The notes beneath the pieces are model-generated. The model saw only the letters and a list, made by a program, of their open reading frames with translations. It was not told the origin of the DNA and searched no databases. Shown piece by piece: positions 1 to 7,888 of a stretch of 64,000 nucleotides of DNA. The DNA is from UBA9732 sp052170315 (GTDB lineage: Bacteria > Spirochaetota > Spirochaetia > Sphaerochaetales > Sphaerochaetaceae), in assembly GCA_052170315.1 (NCBI GenBank), contig JBQNAT010000012.1, positions 5,035-69,034 of the forward strand, given 5' to 3'. Position 1 is the stretch's first letter. Every line of letters begins with the position of its first letter. Position numbers and translations under genes: made by a program.

Positions 1-164
1 GGGAACATAACTGTAAGGAAGGCCAATATCCTTCAGCCAAAGTTCATAGAGCGGTGCATATTGAATTAAAAGATAATGTGGCAGTTCCTTTGTGTGTTAA
101 TGACTATAAAATTGAATATGATGAGCTTCCCGGTCTTAAGTGTGAGGTGTTTGACGGAATGTGA
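1..164 (+). CDS. cas7: Cas7 (Csd2-type) Cascade backbone protein, C-terminal end only
   Basis: Only the last 53 codons or so are in the window; the reading frame is open from base 3 to a TGA at 162-164. The visible tail contains KVHRAVHIELKDNVAVPLCV and ends VFDGM. I assign it as Cas7 mainly from position: type I-C loci run cas3-cas5-cas8c-cas7-cas4-cas1-cas2, and this frame overlaps the cas4 start by 4 bases. In that family Cas7 coats the crRNA and forms the backbone of the interference complex. Nothing in the tail alone proves the family, so the call rests on synteny. Confidence 0.7.
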   Translation, partial: EHNCKEGQYPSAKVHRAVHIELKDNVAVPLCVNDYKIEYDELPGLKCEVFDGM

Positions 165-829
165 TTGATGCCGATTATCTTTTGATATCAGGAATACAGC
201 ATTTTATTTTCTGTCGTAGGCAATGGGCCTTGATTCATATAGATTGTCAATGGGCGGATAACAGGTTTACGGCTGAAGGAAATATTACTCATCAGAGAGT
301 TCATGATCCAAATTCTTCATTTATGCGCAATGGAATTCTTTCAATTCGCGGACTTCAGGTGAAATCTGAAGAGCTGCGAATTGAAGGTGTATGCGATGCT
401 GTTGAATTCATTAAGTCTGCTGATGGAGTTAAAATTAAAGGGCATGAAGGTAATTGGAACCCTATGCCGGTTGAATATAAACACGGAAGTTCAAAAGCAA
501 CGGACTGTGACAGAATGCAACTCGCAGCTCAGGCTGTATGTCTTGAGGAGATGCTGTGCTGCAGAATTGAATCAGGTGCAATTTACTATGAAAAAACTCA
601 TAGCAGGGAAAACGTAAAAATATCAGATGAACTTCGGATTGAATTGAAAAAAACTGTTAGGGAAATGCGTAATTTATATGAATCAAAACGAATCCCTAAA
701 GTTAGAGAGAAAAAAAGCTGTAAAAACTGTTCTTTATATTCTATTTGTCTCCCGCAACTTATAAAAAATGGTAATGGTTGTTCAGTAGATTTATATATAA
801 AAAATCGTATCCTTGCGGAGGATATATGA
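161..829 (+). CDS. cas4: CRISPR-associated Cas4 exonuclease (type I-C)
   Basis: This 222-residue protein fits Cas4, the RecB-like nuclease with a 4Fe-4S cluster that trims and orients prespacers during adaptation. Four cysteines are in the expected places: one near the N-terminus (FCRRQW, about residue 18) and three near the C-terminus (CKNCSLYSIC, residues 187, 190 and 196). The central nuclease core shows PVEYKHG, followed by a Gln-led helix (QLAAQAVC). The GTG start overlaps the end of cas7 by 4 bases and the TGA stop overlaps the cas1 ATG by 4, so the genes are translationally coupled. Length is normal for Cas4. Confidence 0.93.
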   Translation: MIDADYLLISGIQHFIFCRRQWALIHIDCQWADNRFTAEGNITHQRVHDPNSSFMRNGILSIRGLQVKSEELRIEGVCDAVEFIKSADGVKIKGHEGNWNPMPVEYKHGSSKATDCDRMQLAAQAVCLEEMLCCRIESGAIYYEKTHSRENVKISDELRIELKKTVREMRNLYESKRIPKVREKKSCKNCSLYSICLPQLIKNGNGCSVDLYIKNRILAEDI

Positions 830-1860
830 GAAAACTACTTAACACGTTATATGTAACAACTGATTCTATATATCTTTCTCTTGATGGAGAAAATGTTGTA
901 GCTAATTATGAAAATGGAGAAAGAAAAAACATTCCCCTTCATACATTGGAAGGCATTGTCTTGTTTTCATATAAAGGAGCATCTCCATTTCTGATTGGAA
1001 AGTGTGTTGAAGAAAACATATCATTTTCCGCTTTTTCTCCTCATGGAAGATTTTTATTCCATGTAGTAAATGAGAATTGTGGAAATGTTTATTTACGGAG
1101 AGAACAATTCAGGGTTGCTGATGATGCTTCGAAATCACTTGAAATCGCAAAGAATTTCATTATCGGTAAATTATATAATTCAAAATATGTATTGCTTCGT
1201 TGTGTTCGAGACCATGCGCTTTCAGTTGACTCTGATTTGATTCGTAATTCTTCAAAAAACATCAGTAAATATATGCAGGATTGCCTAACCATAAACAATG
1301 AAGATAGTCTCCGCGGAATTGAAGGCAATGCTGCAGCAGATTATTTTTCCGCATTCAATGAAATGATTCTCAGGGATAAGGAAAATTTCAATATGTCTGG
1401 CGGTAGAACAAGGCGACCACCAATGGATCGTATGAATGCACTTCTGTCGTTTGCTTATTCATTGCTTGCGAATGACTGTTCATATGCGCTCAGATCAGTT
1501 GGACTTGATCCGTATGTTGGATTCATGCATTCAGATAGATCTGGGAGAAAATCTTTGGCTTTGGATATAATGGAAGAACTGAGGTCTGTTTACGCAGATA
1601 GATTTGCTATCACTCTTGTAAACAATCGTATTGTTTCTGCTTCTGATTTTGATGTTCAAGAAAGTGGAGCCGTTTTACTTAATGATGAAGGCAGGACAAA
1701 GTTTATAAGTGAATGGCAAAAGAAAAAAAGAGAGGAAATTGTTCATCCTTATTTAAAAGAAAAAATCCCATGGGGTCTTGTTCCATATATTCAGTCCCTT
1801 TTGCTTTCAAAATATATTCGAGATGATTTGGATAAGTATCCTCCATTTCTTTGGAAGTGA
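826..1860 (+). CDS. cas1: CRISPR-associated integrase Cas1 (type I-C)
   Basis: Cas1 is the metal-dependent integrase that inserts new spacers with Cas2. The 344-residue product starts MRKLLNTLYV at an ATG that overlaps the cas4 stop (ATGA) and follows a GGAGG site at about 817-821. An upstream start in the same frame at 778 would lie inside cas4 and has no such site. The catalytic triad is visible: Glu in GIEGNAAADYF, then His and Asp in the block GFMHSDRSGRKSLALDIM. The N-terminal beta domain and C-terminal helical domain have normal proportions. It is followed after 3 bases by cas2. Confidence 0.95.
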   Translation: MRKLLNTLYVTTDSIYLSLDGENVVANYENGERKNIPLHTLEGIVLFSYKGASPFLIGKCVEENISFSAFSPHGRFLFHVVNENCGNVYLRREQFRVADDASKSLEIAKNFIIGKLYNSKYVLLRCVRDHALSVDSDLIRNSSKNISKYMQDCLTINNEDSLRGIEGNAAADYFSAFNEMILRDKENFNMSGGRTRRPPMDRMNALLSFAYSLLANDCSYALRSVGLDPYVGFMHSDRSGRKSLALDIMEELRSVYADRFAITLVNNRIVSASDFDVQESGAVLLNDEGRTKFISEWQKKKREEIVHPYLKEKIPWGLVPYIQSLLLSKYIRDDLDKYPPFLWK

Positions 1861-1863
1861 TTT

Positions 1864-2154
1864 ATGCTTATATTAATTACATATGATGTAAATACAACTT
1901 TTCCGGAAGGAAGAAGACGGTTGTCAAAAATTGCAAAATGTTGTTGCAACTACGGGCAACGAGTACAGAATTCTGTTTTTGAATGCAGTCTTGATAATGC
2001 ACAATATGTTTTGGTTAAGAATCAGCTTATTGGAATTATGGACAAGAATAAAGACAGTCTAAGATTTTATAATTTGGGCAATAAATATCTAAGTAAATTA
2101 GAGCAATATGGAGTAAAAAAATCGTATGACCCGGAGGGGGAATTGATACTTTAA
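1864..2154 (+). CDS. cas2: CRISPR-associated Cas2 (type I-C)
   Basis: Cas2 forms the dimer that scaffolds two Cas1 dimers in the integration complex. The 96-residue product has the ferredoxin-like opening MLILITYDVNT with the conserved Asp after the first strand, and the RVQNSVFEC strand typical of the family. It lies 3 bases after cas1 in the same operon. The stop is directly followed by a hairpin and by the leader of the repeat array. Confidence 0.95.
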   Translation: MLILITYDVNTTFPEGRRRLSKIAKCCCNYGQRVQNSVFECSLDNAQYVLVKNQLIGIMDKNKDSLRFYNLGNKYLSKLEQYGVKKSYDPEGELIL

Positions 2155-2158
2155 CTTG

Positions 2159-2207
2159 GTGCGAAGCTATGGGTTACATATATTCTCTTATAGGTTCGCA
2201 CTGTTTT
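2159..2207 (+). terminator. Hairpin with T-run directly after cas2
   Basis: The arms GTGCGAAGCTAT (2159-2170) and ATAGGTTCGCAC (2190-2201) pair almost perfectly, with a loop of about 19 bases, and are followed by TGTTTTTATGG. This reads as an intrinsic terminator for the cas operon. It also sits at the upstream end of the CRISPR leader, so it would separate cas transcription from array transcription. Confidence 0.6.
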
Positions 2208-2307
2208 TATGGTTTTGTTTTTCAATATATGATAAGCTTTTTTAAGCTTGATTGCCTCATGAGTGAAAAAAGAAGCATTTTCTCTTTTTATTATGAGTAG
2301 TTTTGCC

Positions 2308-2472
2308 GTCGCTTCCCGCATGGGAAGCGTGGATTGAAAAGTGCTATAATCGGTCATGAATCGGAGGACATGACGTCGCTTCCCGCATGGGAAGCGTGGA
2401 TTGAAAATTTAAGCGTTCATACAGCGTGTTCTTTAGGGCTGTCGCTTCCCGCATGGGAAGCGTGGATTGAAA
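2308..2472 (+). CRISPR. Short type I-C CRISPR array: 3 repeats, 2 spacers
   Basis: Three identical 32-base repeats lie at 2308-2339, 2375-2406 and 2441-2472. They begin GTCGCTTCCCGCATGG and end GTGGATTGAAA, and contain the inverted repeat CGCTTCCC/GGGAAGCG. The ATTGAAA end is the hallmark of type I-C repeats, matching the adjacent cas genes. The spacers are 35 bases (2340-2374) and 34 bases (2407-2440). All three repeats are exact, including the last. The AT-rich stretch 2202-2307 is the likely leader. Downstream of 2472 I see no fourth repeat, only an unrelated short ATTGAAAA match near 2515. Confidence 0.97.
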
Positions 2473-2713
2473 ACGGCATTCGGGGCGGCGGTGGTCACGG
2501 GTGGTCACGTTATCAACATTGAAAATAAAGGTGGCAAAGTTTATTATGTGTGATTCACAAGTTGGCCGTAAGTATTTAAGTGCTAATTTCTTTAAAAATA
2601 TAAATTTAAGTAGTGTCGCACTTGTACGAACTGATAATTTGAATTTTCATCGAAAATTGAAAAAATGATTGAACCAGCGGGGATAAGAAGTAGAGGGAGA
2701 AAGTAATATAATA

Positions 2714-2944
2714 ATGGTAAGTTATGAGGAAGCATACAAAATTACTAAAGAGTTAAAACCGACTATCAATAATTGTACTGAAACAACAAACGCATATGTT
2801 TTCGGTTGTCATTCTGATGATGTTTACATTGGTGGTGGTCATTCACCTTGCGTAATTATGAAAGAGGATGGAAAAGCGGTCACAATGCCTTGGTTCGTAT
2901 TGAAATACGATAATGAGGAAGAATTGAGAACGTTTGAACTATAA
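2714..2944 (+). CDS. Small hypothetical protein, possibly an orphan immunity protein
   Basis: A 76-residue reading frame follows a purine-rich stretch (GAGGGAGAAAG). It has a compact globular look with GGGHSPCVIMKEDG and MPWFVLKYDNEEEL, a layout I associate with small immunity-like proteins of polymorphic toxin loci. That link is inference; I do not recognise a named family. It stands alone in decayed DNA downstream of the CRISPR array, and the next 300 bases hold what looks like a broken coding remnant. The amino acid composition looks like a real protein and not a chance frame. Confidence 0.5.
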   Translation: MVSYEEAYKITKELKPTINNCTETTNAYVFGCHSDDVYIGGGHSPCVIMKEDGKAVTMPWFVLKYDNEEELRTFEL

Positions 2945-2946
2945 TT

Positions 2947-3250
2947 TGCTATTGGGAACTATTTGACGTAAGTCAGACTAGTGGGGTGCAACATGGCACT
3001 TTCAGAAATGGACGTGCTTTTGTTGTTGAGTTTACACCTAATACTGGAGATACAAGGTTGTTAATTGGATTGCCAACTTGCTTGACCATCTTTCTGTTGT
3101 AAAAACAAAACATGATAAAGACCTTATCCAGCACGCAAAGGAAAACAGCGAAATTGTAGAGTAATTGCGTATGGGTTTTGTTCTGAAAATGCGAAAGAAC
3201 TTAGTCACATAGGTGGAATCAAGTCAGTTGAAGCAAAACTTACGCATTGA
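2947..3250 (+). pseudogene. Decayed coding remnant with several frameshifts
   Basis: Protein-like segments continue from one frame to the next: YWELFDVSQTSGVQHG and GRAFVVEFTPNTGDTRLLIG in one frame, then LANLLDHLSVVKTKHDKDLI in a second, then ENAKELSHIGGIKSVEAKL in a third, each ended by stops. At least two shifts would be needed to join them and no start codon with a ribosome site is visible. I read this as a dead gene, perhaps a toxin tip left behind in a toxin-immunity cassette, but the family is not recognised. Confidence 0.45.
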
Positions 3251-3334
3251 ATCACACAAAATCTAACCATAAGAAATTCTGGAAATTATATGAAAATCTA
3301 ACCCAAAATAAATCCGGAACAATAAAAAACCTGA

Positions 3335-3619
3335 GAGGAACATAGGTTTAACAATGAAAGAGGAGAAACTTTATTTTCAGGCTATTACGGAAAAGAAAAA
3401 CTATTGGAGATAGATTTGTTTAAGTATGCAACAAGGCTGTTTGAGGGCTTGGAAGACAGAACAAAATTCTCCATGTCAATAATAAGTTCTTTAGGAATAG
3501 CCCTGAGTCCTCAGAGTGGCAGCGCAACTTTATCCGTGAAGCTTGTCAAAGAGATGGCAGACGATATTATGCAAATTAATTGGCAAAAACAAAATTATAT
3601 ATTTTTCAAGTATGTATAA
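3335..3619 (+). pseudogene. Gene fragment of unknown family
   Basis: The frame is open from a stop at 3332-3334 to a TAA at 3617-3619, and encodes about 94 residues including YYGKEKLLEIDLFKYATRL and KFSMSIISSLGIALSPQSG. The only in-frame starts are late TTG codons (for example 3404) without a ribosome binding site. The sequence looks like part of a longer alpha-helical protein. With the remnants on both sides, the best reading is a truncated leftover. A 20-codon ATG frame at 3354-3413 overlaps in another phase and is not convincing. Confidence 0.4.
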
Positions 3620-3645
3620 ACTTAAACAGACATTGAACGAAATGT

Positions 3646-3895
3646 TCATTTCTTATCGTTATTTTTCAGAATATCCTCAAGAAATTTATACTTCATTATG
3701 CTATCAATTCCGGCGTTAGGGTATTTGGGATTTCCGACTTTGTCCGAATCAACACCCGGGTCAAAATCCATGAAATTTCCTGTTTTTGCATATCTGGTTT
3801 CTTCTGGAGACTGGCTTTCCCCTTTATTGGGTTTGTATGTGAACGCCCAGATGACAACTGCCAAAAAAAAGTATTACAAGAACTGCTATTATCAT
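3646..3895 (-). pseudogene. Small single-TM protein split by a shift in a run of eight T
   Basis: From an ATG at 3893-3895 the frame reads MIIAVLVILFF and then runs off frame after a stretch of eight T on the minus strand (eight A at 3863-3870). The adjacent frame continues with AVVIWAFTYKPNKGESQSPE and about 50 further soluble residues to a TGA at 3646-3648. With seven T instead of eight, the two parts join into one protein of about 80 residues with a single N-terminal membrane helix. This is either a frameshift in the genome, a phase-variable tract or a sequencing slip. Function unknown. Confidence 0.45.
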
Positions 3896-3941
3896 GACTA
3901 TATGATACAACACAAGTTGACCTGCAGCAACAGACAAAAAA

Positions 3942-3993
3942 TGAAAAACCGCCTCACAGTGGAAAATGCGATATTTCCACATTCGGAAGCGGT
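3942..3993 (-). terminator. Rho-independent terminator on the minus strand
   Basis: The arms ACCGC (3948-3952) and GCGGT (3989-3993), together with the inner arms GTGGAAA (3959-3965) and TTTCCAC (3974-3980), form an imperfect hairpin. On the minus strand it is followed by a T-run (A-run at 3943-3947 on the plus strand). It lies just past the end of the minus-strand remnant that stops at 4019. Confidence 0.5.
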
Positions 3994-4018
3994 CTCTTAG
4001 CGGCGGAACAGAAAATTG

Positions 4019-4189
4019 TTATTCCGTTTTTGTATCGGTGTAGCCGTTCTCAACCGTATCTGCTTTCCAATGACCGATGGTTTGAGCTAAGACAAAATCA
4101 TAGCCAAGATTATTAAAGGTTTTTGTTGAAATCAATCTTACCACAGGTCTTGTGGGACTTCTTTTTTCTCTCCTTTTTAACGTGACAAT
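4019..4189 (-). pseudogene. C-terminal coding remnant, family not recognised
   Basis: On the minus strand a 56-codon open frame encodes RPVVRLISTKTFNNLGYDFV and LAQTIGHWKADTVENGYTDT, ending at a TAA (4019-4021) and followed by a terminator. There is no ATG, GTG or TTG start with a ribosome site at its beginning, and a stop lies immediately upstream. It therefore looks like the end of a longer gene whose front was lost when the neighbouring plus-strand locus was formed. The IGHWKADT stretch vaguely recalls transposase or recombinase C-termini, but this is too weak for a call. Confidence 0.35.
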
Positions 4190-4281
4190 CTATGTTATTG
4201 CTAATAATTTTCTGCAATAAAACTTATAAAGCCCCGCATCTCCAAAAATCCGTGCTATTCTGTCAAAGAAGAGGAATTAAT

Positions 4282-5928
4282 ATGTTTGGTGCATTGGTAG
4301 GTGATTTGTTTGCTTCCCGTTTTACTTCCGAAGACATTGATGTAAGAAACATCAGTCCAAAACAGGATTTAAAAAACAGCAAGTTTTCAGGAATGTCAAA
4401 AATATTGTTTTCTGCTGTGGAAAACCTTGATGATTTAGGTTTTATATCAATGCCTTCAGTCTATTCCGTTGCAATCGTGATGGCCTATAAAGCATTATCA
4501 TCGGAAGAACTTAAAAAAGCCCTTGAAGAACAGGCTCAGAAGATAGAAGTTCCTACTGAATATGAAAATTCTTTTGTTTCTTTCGGACTTTTATTGCGCA
4601 AAGCTCTTGAAGGCGGTTTTAAGTCCGAAATAAGAGATGATAACGAAAACTCCTACTTTTTAACTCAGGCCATAGCTGCCTTCCAAACCTCAAACTCCAT
4701 TCTTGAAGCTGTCAGAAATGCAGTTGTGATCAGCGATGTTCCAAGCCGCAGCTGCATTGCTTCAATGGCTGGTGCATTGGCAGAAGCCTACTACGGGCTG
4801 GATTTCGGAATTATCAATGCAGTGTGTCCGTTCATGGAATATGAATTATGGGAGAAGATAAGCTCATTGATGGAAGATTCTCCTCTGGCTATGAGAAAAA
4901 AGTATTTTCTGATATTAAAATATGAAAATAATCTTCTGGAAAATATTTCAGACTTTGCCCGGGATTTCCTTTTAAGATTTGCTGAAAAAGACTTTGAAGC
5001 TGCGCTTCTCAGAGCCGGGATTCTGTGGAATGAAAAAACCATGATTTCTGCGGACTTCAAAACCCTTGATGAGTCTGTTATTTTGGCTTTGCTCACAGGG
5101 GCTCTTAAGGCCGAGCTTTTCAGCTCCGGCGCTTTGAAAGTTTTTCTGCCCATGCTTCCTCTCTGGCTTGGACGTCTGAAGGATTTTGATGTTCCTGTAA
5201 TTGATAAATCGGGTAAGTTTTTTTCAAAAGCTGTAAAAGAAATACATATAGAGGGTCATTGTTCCGGCATTCATGAATATCTGGACTTCACAAAAGATTC
5301 TGTTTTAATTTCCACTCAGCGTCTGTTCGGAAAAATAGAACACAGGTACAGTTTTGAAGAAATGACCATGAAGGGAATTCTTACAGGAATCCTAAATAAA
5401 TTTTCCCGTCTTGTTTCCGCTCCCGGCTGGGCAGACGGAGAGGAAACGAAAAAACCGGGCGATGACGTTATGACCTATGAGCTTACTGCCGTTTGCAATG
5501 ACGGAGGCACCGTTTCTCACAAAGGCATACTTGACCGGGCTCATGTTCCGGGAAAAGAATTCTGCAAAGCTTTTTCAGCCCTTTACAGTTTCCTTGAAAG
5601 CCTTGGCTACGGACGTATCATGAATCTTCAGAAATTCAATCAGGCTCTGAAAGAAGGAGAAGTGAAATACTGCGGCTGTACGTTCTCAAGCGGAGGAAAA
5701 ATTTATCATTACAGGACAACGGATTTGAACATCTGTAAGGGCGATTATGTAATTGTTCCCGTAGGTGATGAAAATCAGGAAAAGATAGTTAAAGTGGAGA
5801 CAATTGAATACTGTCACTGGGACAAGACGCCTTATCCTTTGGATAAGACAAGAGAAATACTCAGGCGTATTGTACCTGACGGGGAAGACATGGATAATAC
5901 AAAGATAAATCAGGCTCTTCTGGAATAG
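4282..5928 (+). CDS. ADP-ribosylglycohydrolase-fold protein with altered metal site
   Basis: The 548-residue product starts MFGALVGDLFASRF after a GAGGAATT site; the longer in-frame start at 4192 has no ribosome site. Residues 1 to about 170 follow the ADP-ribosylglycohydrolase (DraG/ARH) pattern: the GALxGD opening, and an ASMAGALAEAYYG helix like the family's last core helix. In active members that helix is preceded by a GGDxDT-type metal-binding motif. Here residues 151-158 read SDVPSRSC, so key acidic ligands appear lost. The C-terminal third (from about residue 410) is a separate domain ending in a beta-rich part, YRTTDLNICKGDYVIVPVG. Likely a non-enzymatic or altered binder; the function is unknown. 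Confidence 0.6.
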   Translation: MFGALVGDLFASRFTSEDIDVRNISPKQDLKNSKFSGMSKILFSAVENLDDLGFISMPSVYSVAIVMAYKALSSEELKKALEEQAQKIEVPTEYENSFVSFGLLLRKALEGGFKSEIRDDNENSYFLTQAIAAFQTSNSILEAVRNAVVISDVPSRSCIASMAGALAEAYYGLDFGIINAVCPFMEYELWEKISSLMEDSPLAMRKKYFLILKYENNLLENISDFARDFLLRFAEKDFEAALLRAGILWNEKTMISADFKTLDESVILALLTGALKAELFSSGALKVFLPMLPLWLGRLKDFDVPVIDKSGKFFSKAVKEIHIEGHCSGIHEYLDFTKDSVLISTQRLFGKIEHRYSFEEMTMKGILTGILNKFSRLVSAPGWADGEETKKPGDDVMTYELTAVCNDGGTVSHKGILDRAHVPGKEFCKAFSALYSFLESLGYGRIMNLQKFNQALKEGEVKYCGCTFSSGGKIYHYRTTDLNICKGDYVIVPVGDENQEKIVKVETIEYCHWDKTPYPLDKTREILRRIVPDGEDMDNTKINQALLE

Positions 5929-5935
5929 CAAACGA

Positions 5936-6505
5936 CTAGTTTGAAAACAGACGTATAATGGCCTTGGCAATTTCTCTTTTGGGAGACCTCTTATCCATGG
6001 CCATTTTTTCAATAAACCTGTGAGCCTGATTTTCTGACATGCCTTTGTTGATTATCAAGGCGATTTTGGCTCTGTTTATGTATTTCATATCCTCAAGCCT
6101 GGCTTCAAGGGTCGCATTCTGAGCTTTGAGTTTTTCGATTTTCCCTTTAATTGAAGCCGCAAGGTCCAAAGCCTGAAAAAGGCCCTTCTTTGAAAGCGGC
6201 TTTTCCGCAAATACTGTAGCCGTACCGGAGAGTTCCGCTTCGATTTCATGTATAAGCTCAGGCTTGACAAGAAGAACTGGCGAGGCGTCCGAATGTTCAA
6301 CAAGCATCCTTATTAAAGAAGATGAGTCATCATCGGAAAGAGGGTGGTCAATTATAACAATATCCCAGTCTTCAGCTGCAATCAGCCTTCTTGCCTGAGC
6401 GCCTGAAGACGCTTCAGAGATATTGTAATAGCCTGCCTCGCGAACCAAGGCTTCAATATTTTTTACCGCTTTTTCGGGGGTGGCTGCAATCAGGATTTTT
6501 TCCAT
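5936..6505 (-). CDS. ANTAR-domain response regulator (RNA-binding antiterminator)
   Basis: This 189-residue protein has a receiver domain (1 to about 118) with a possible phospho-acceptor Asp in DIVIIDHPLSDDD. A short coiled-coil linker follows (KIEKLKAQNATLEARLEDM), then a C-terminal ANTAR domain (YINRAKIALIINKGMSENQA, then KREIAKAII). ANTAR proteins bind tandem hexaloop hairpins in leader RNA and prevent termination. The gene lies 12 bases after the glnA-like gene on the same strand, so the two are probably co-transcribed. A hairpin of the ANTAR type is present before glnN about 1.4 kb away, which makes glnN the likely target. Confidence 0.88.
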   Translation of the reverse strand: MEKILIAATPEKAVKNIEALVREAGYYNISEASSGAQARRLIAAEDWDIVIIDHPLSDDDSSSLIRMLVEHSDASPVLLVKPELIHEIEAELSGTATVFAEKPLSKKGLFQALDLAASIKGKIEKLKAQNATLEARLEDMKYINRAKIALIINKGMSENQAHRFIEKMAMDKRSPKREIAKAIIRLFSN

Positions 6506-6517
6506 CCGTCTACTCCG

Positions 6518-7771
6518 TCAGGTTACAGGGAACTCCATGTTCTTTGCCTTAAGCATAGGATCTCCGGATAAGGAACTTTCTTCCCAGTCTTCGCGTTTTG
6601 CCTGCAAAAAACATTCGAACAGTGACTTTGGGATTATCGTTTTGATAAAATCCGATTTTTCGGCAAGCCTTATGGCATCTATCATTGTATCGGGAAGTTC
6701 CTTGTTAAGATTGAAATCATCGGGGTTTACATGGTCCTTTATGCCTTCCATTGCCGCGCCTGCAAGTAACAGGTATGCAAGATAGGGATTACACGACGGA
6801 TCTGCGCTCCTTACCTTTATTCTTCCTTTTTCCTCATTGGCTTTTATGAGTACTTTCTGGTTTCCGCAGCCGTAGTTTATTAGCTTTGGAGCGTCAAATT
6901 CACCCATGCGCTCATAGGAATTGGCTATAGGATTAAGGAAGATTGTAAGCTCTTCTATGCGCCTGAGTATGCCGCCTACCATTTCACGGGTAAGATTTTT
7001 TTTGTCTTTATTTACGTCAGCATTTATTGAAAAGTTTATTGCCAATCCGGAGCCGCTCTCATTAAAAAGGGGTTTAGGCAGGAAGGACGCAAAAAGGCCC
7101 ATGCGGTTCGAAATGATTTTGACTATGTCCTTGAAAGTTATCATGTTGTCGGCTGCGTCCAGAAGCAGAGAATCCTTAAAGCGAACCTCGTTCTGGCCGG
7201 GACCCTTCTCGTGGTGGCTGGCTTCGTAGGCAATGCCCATCTGCTCCATGGTCATACAGAACTCGCGGCGTATATTTTCACCCTTGTCGATGGGAGATAC
7301 CTCAAAGTAGGAAGCCCTGTCCATTGGAACATCGGTCGGGTTGCCTTCATCGTCCTGCTTGAAAAGGTAAAATTCGCACTCGGAACTGACCTGAAGCTCT
7401 ATACCGTCTCTGGCAAGCGTCTTTTCGTAGGACTTGAGAAGCTGTCTGGAATCGCCCTCGAACAGGGTGCCGTCAGCGTGCCTGATACTGCAGAAAAAGC
7501 TTGCGACCTTGCCCTGAGACGGCCTCCATGGAAGAAGCGCCATTGTTTCGGGGTCGGGAAACAGCATAAGGTCCGAGTCTTCCACGTTCATAAAACCCCT
7601 GATTGCGGATACGTTGAAGCCTATACCTCCGGCAAGGACCTTCTCCAAAGCCGAAACGCTTATGGATACATTCTTCAGCTGGCCGAAGATATCGCAGAAT
7701 GCCAGACGCACGAAACTTACGTCCTGTTCCCTCATAAAAGCCATTACATCATCATAAGCTTTCTTTCCCAT
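6518..7771 (-). CDS. Type I glutamine synthetase-like protein, probably catalytically impaired
   Basis: The 417-residue protein has the overall GSI layout: N-terminal beta-grasp (DVSFVRLAFCDIFGQLKNVS), then the catalytic barrel with SECEFYLF and ADPSCNPYLAY. Several catalytic positions differ from active GSI. The usual GxGxHxH/N loop reads GSGLAINFSIN, with Ala in place of the first His. The usual metal-binding Glu in the xELRSPDP motif is Lys (RIKVRSADPS). The NRSxxIRIP motif reads NQKVLIKAN. The adenylylation site loop of enterobacterial GlnA is absent. I infer a paralog that may bind ligands but not catalyse. It is co-directional with the ANTAR regulator and divergent from glnN. Family assignment is firm; inactivity is inference. 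Confidence 0.85.
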   Translation of the reverse strand: MGKKAYDDVMAFMREQDVSFVRLAFCDIFGQLKNVSISVSALEKVLAGGIGFNVSAIRGFMNVEDSDLMLFPDPETMALLPWRPSQGKVASFFCSIRHADGTLFEGDSRQLLKSYEKTLARDGIELQVSSECEFYLFKQDDEGNPTDVPMDRASYFEVSPIDKGENIRREFCMTMEQMGIAYEASHHEKGPGQNEVRFKDSLLLDAADNMITFKDIVKIISNRMGLFASFLPKPLFNESGSGLAINFSINADVNKDKKNLTREMVGGILRRIEELTIFLNPIANSYERMGEFDAPKLINYGCGNQKVLIKANEEKGRIKVRSADPSCNPYLAYLLLAGAAMEGIKDHVNPDDFNLNKELPDTMIDAIRLAEKSDFIKTIIPKSLFECFLQAKREDWEESSLSGDPMLKAKNMEFPVT

Positions 7772-7855
7772 TGTCTTCTCCTTGAAAAGCTTTAACTGAA
7801 TTGTTGCTTTTTAAGGCTTTCGTGTCCAGTTTTTCTTTGAGATTTAAGCAATCTG

Positions 7856-7884
7856 TTGACAGATTTATCTAAATGGGGTAGTAG
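7856..7884 (+). promoter_or_regulatory. Possible sigma-70 promoter of glnN
   Basis: TTGACA (7856-7861) is separated by 17 bases from TAGTAG (7879-7884). The -35 is perfect and the -10 only fair. Transcription would start near 7891, at the edge of the regulatory hairpin and before the attenuator, so the true start may be slightly upstream. Confidence 0.4.
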
Positions 7885-7888
7885 TTGC

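Noticed and set aside
2473..2520. A fourth degenerate CRISPR repeat after the third
   Set aside because: Only ATTGAAAA matches near 2515, with no stem or GC-rich block before it.
4019..4189. IS30-type transposase or tyrosine recombinase end, based on IGHWKADT and NGYTDT
   Set aside because: The match is a few residues only, and no inverted repeats or neighbouring recombinase parts are visible.
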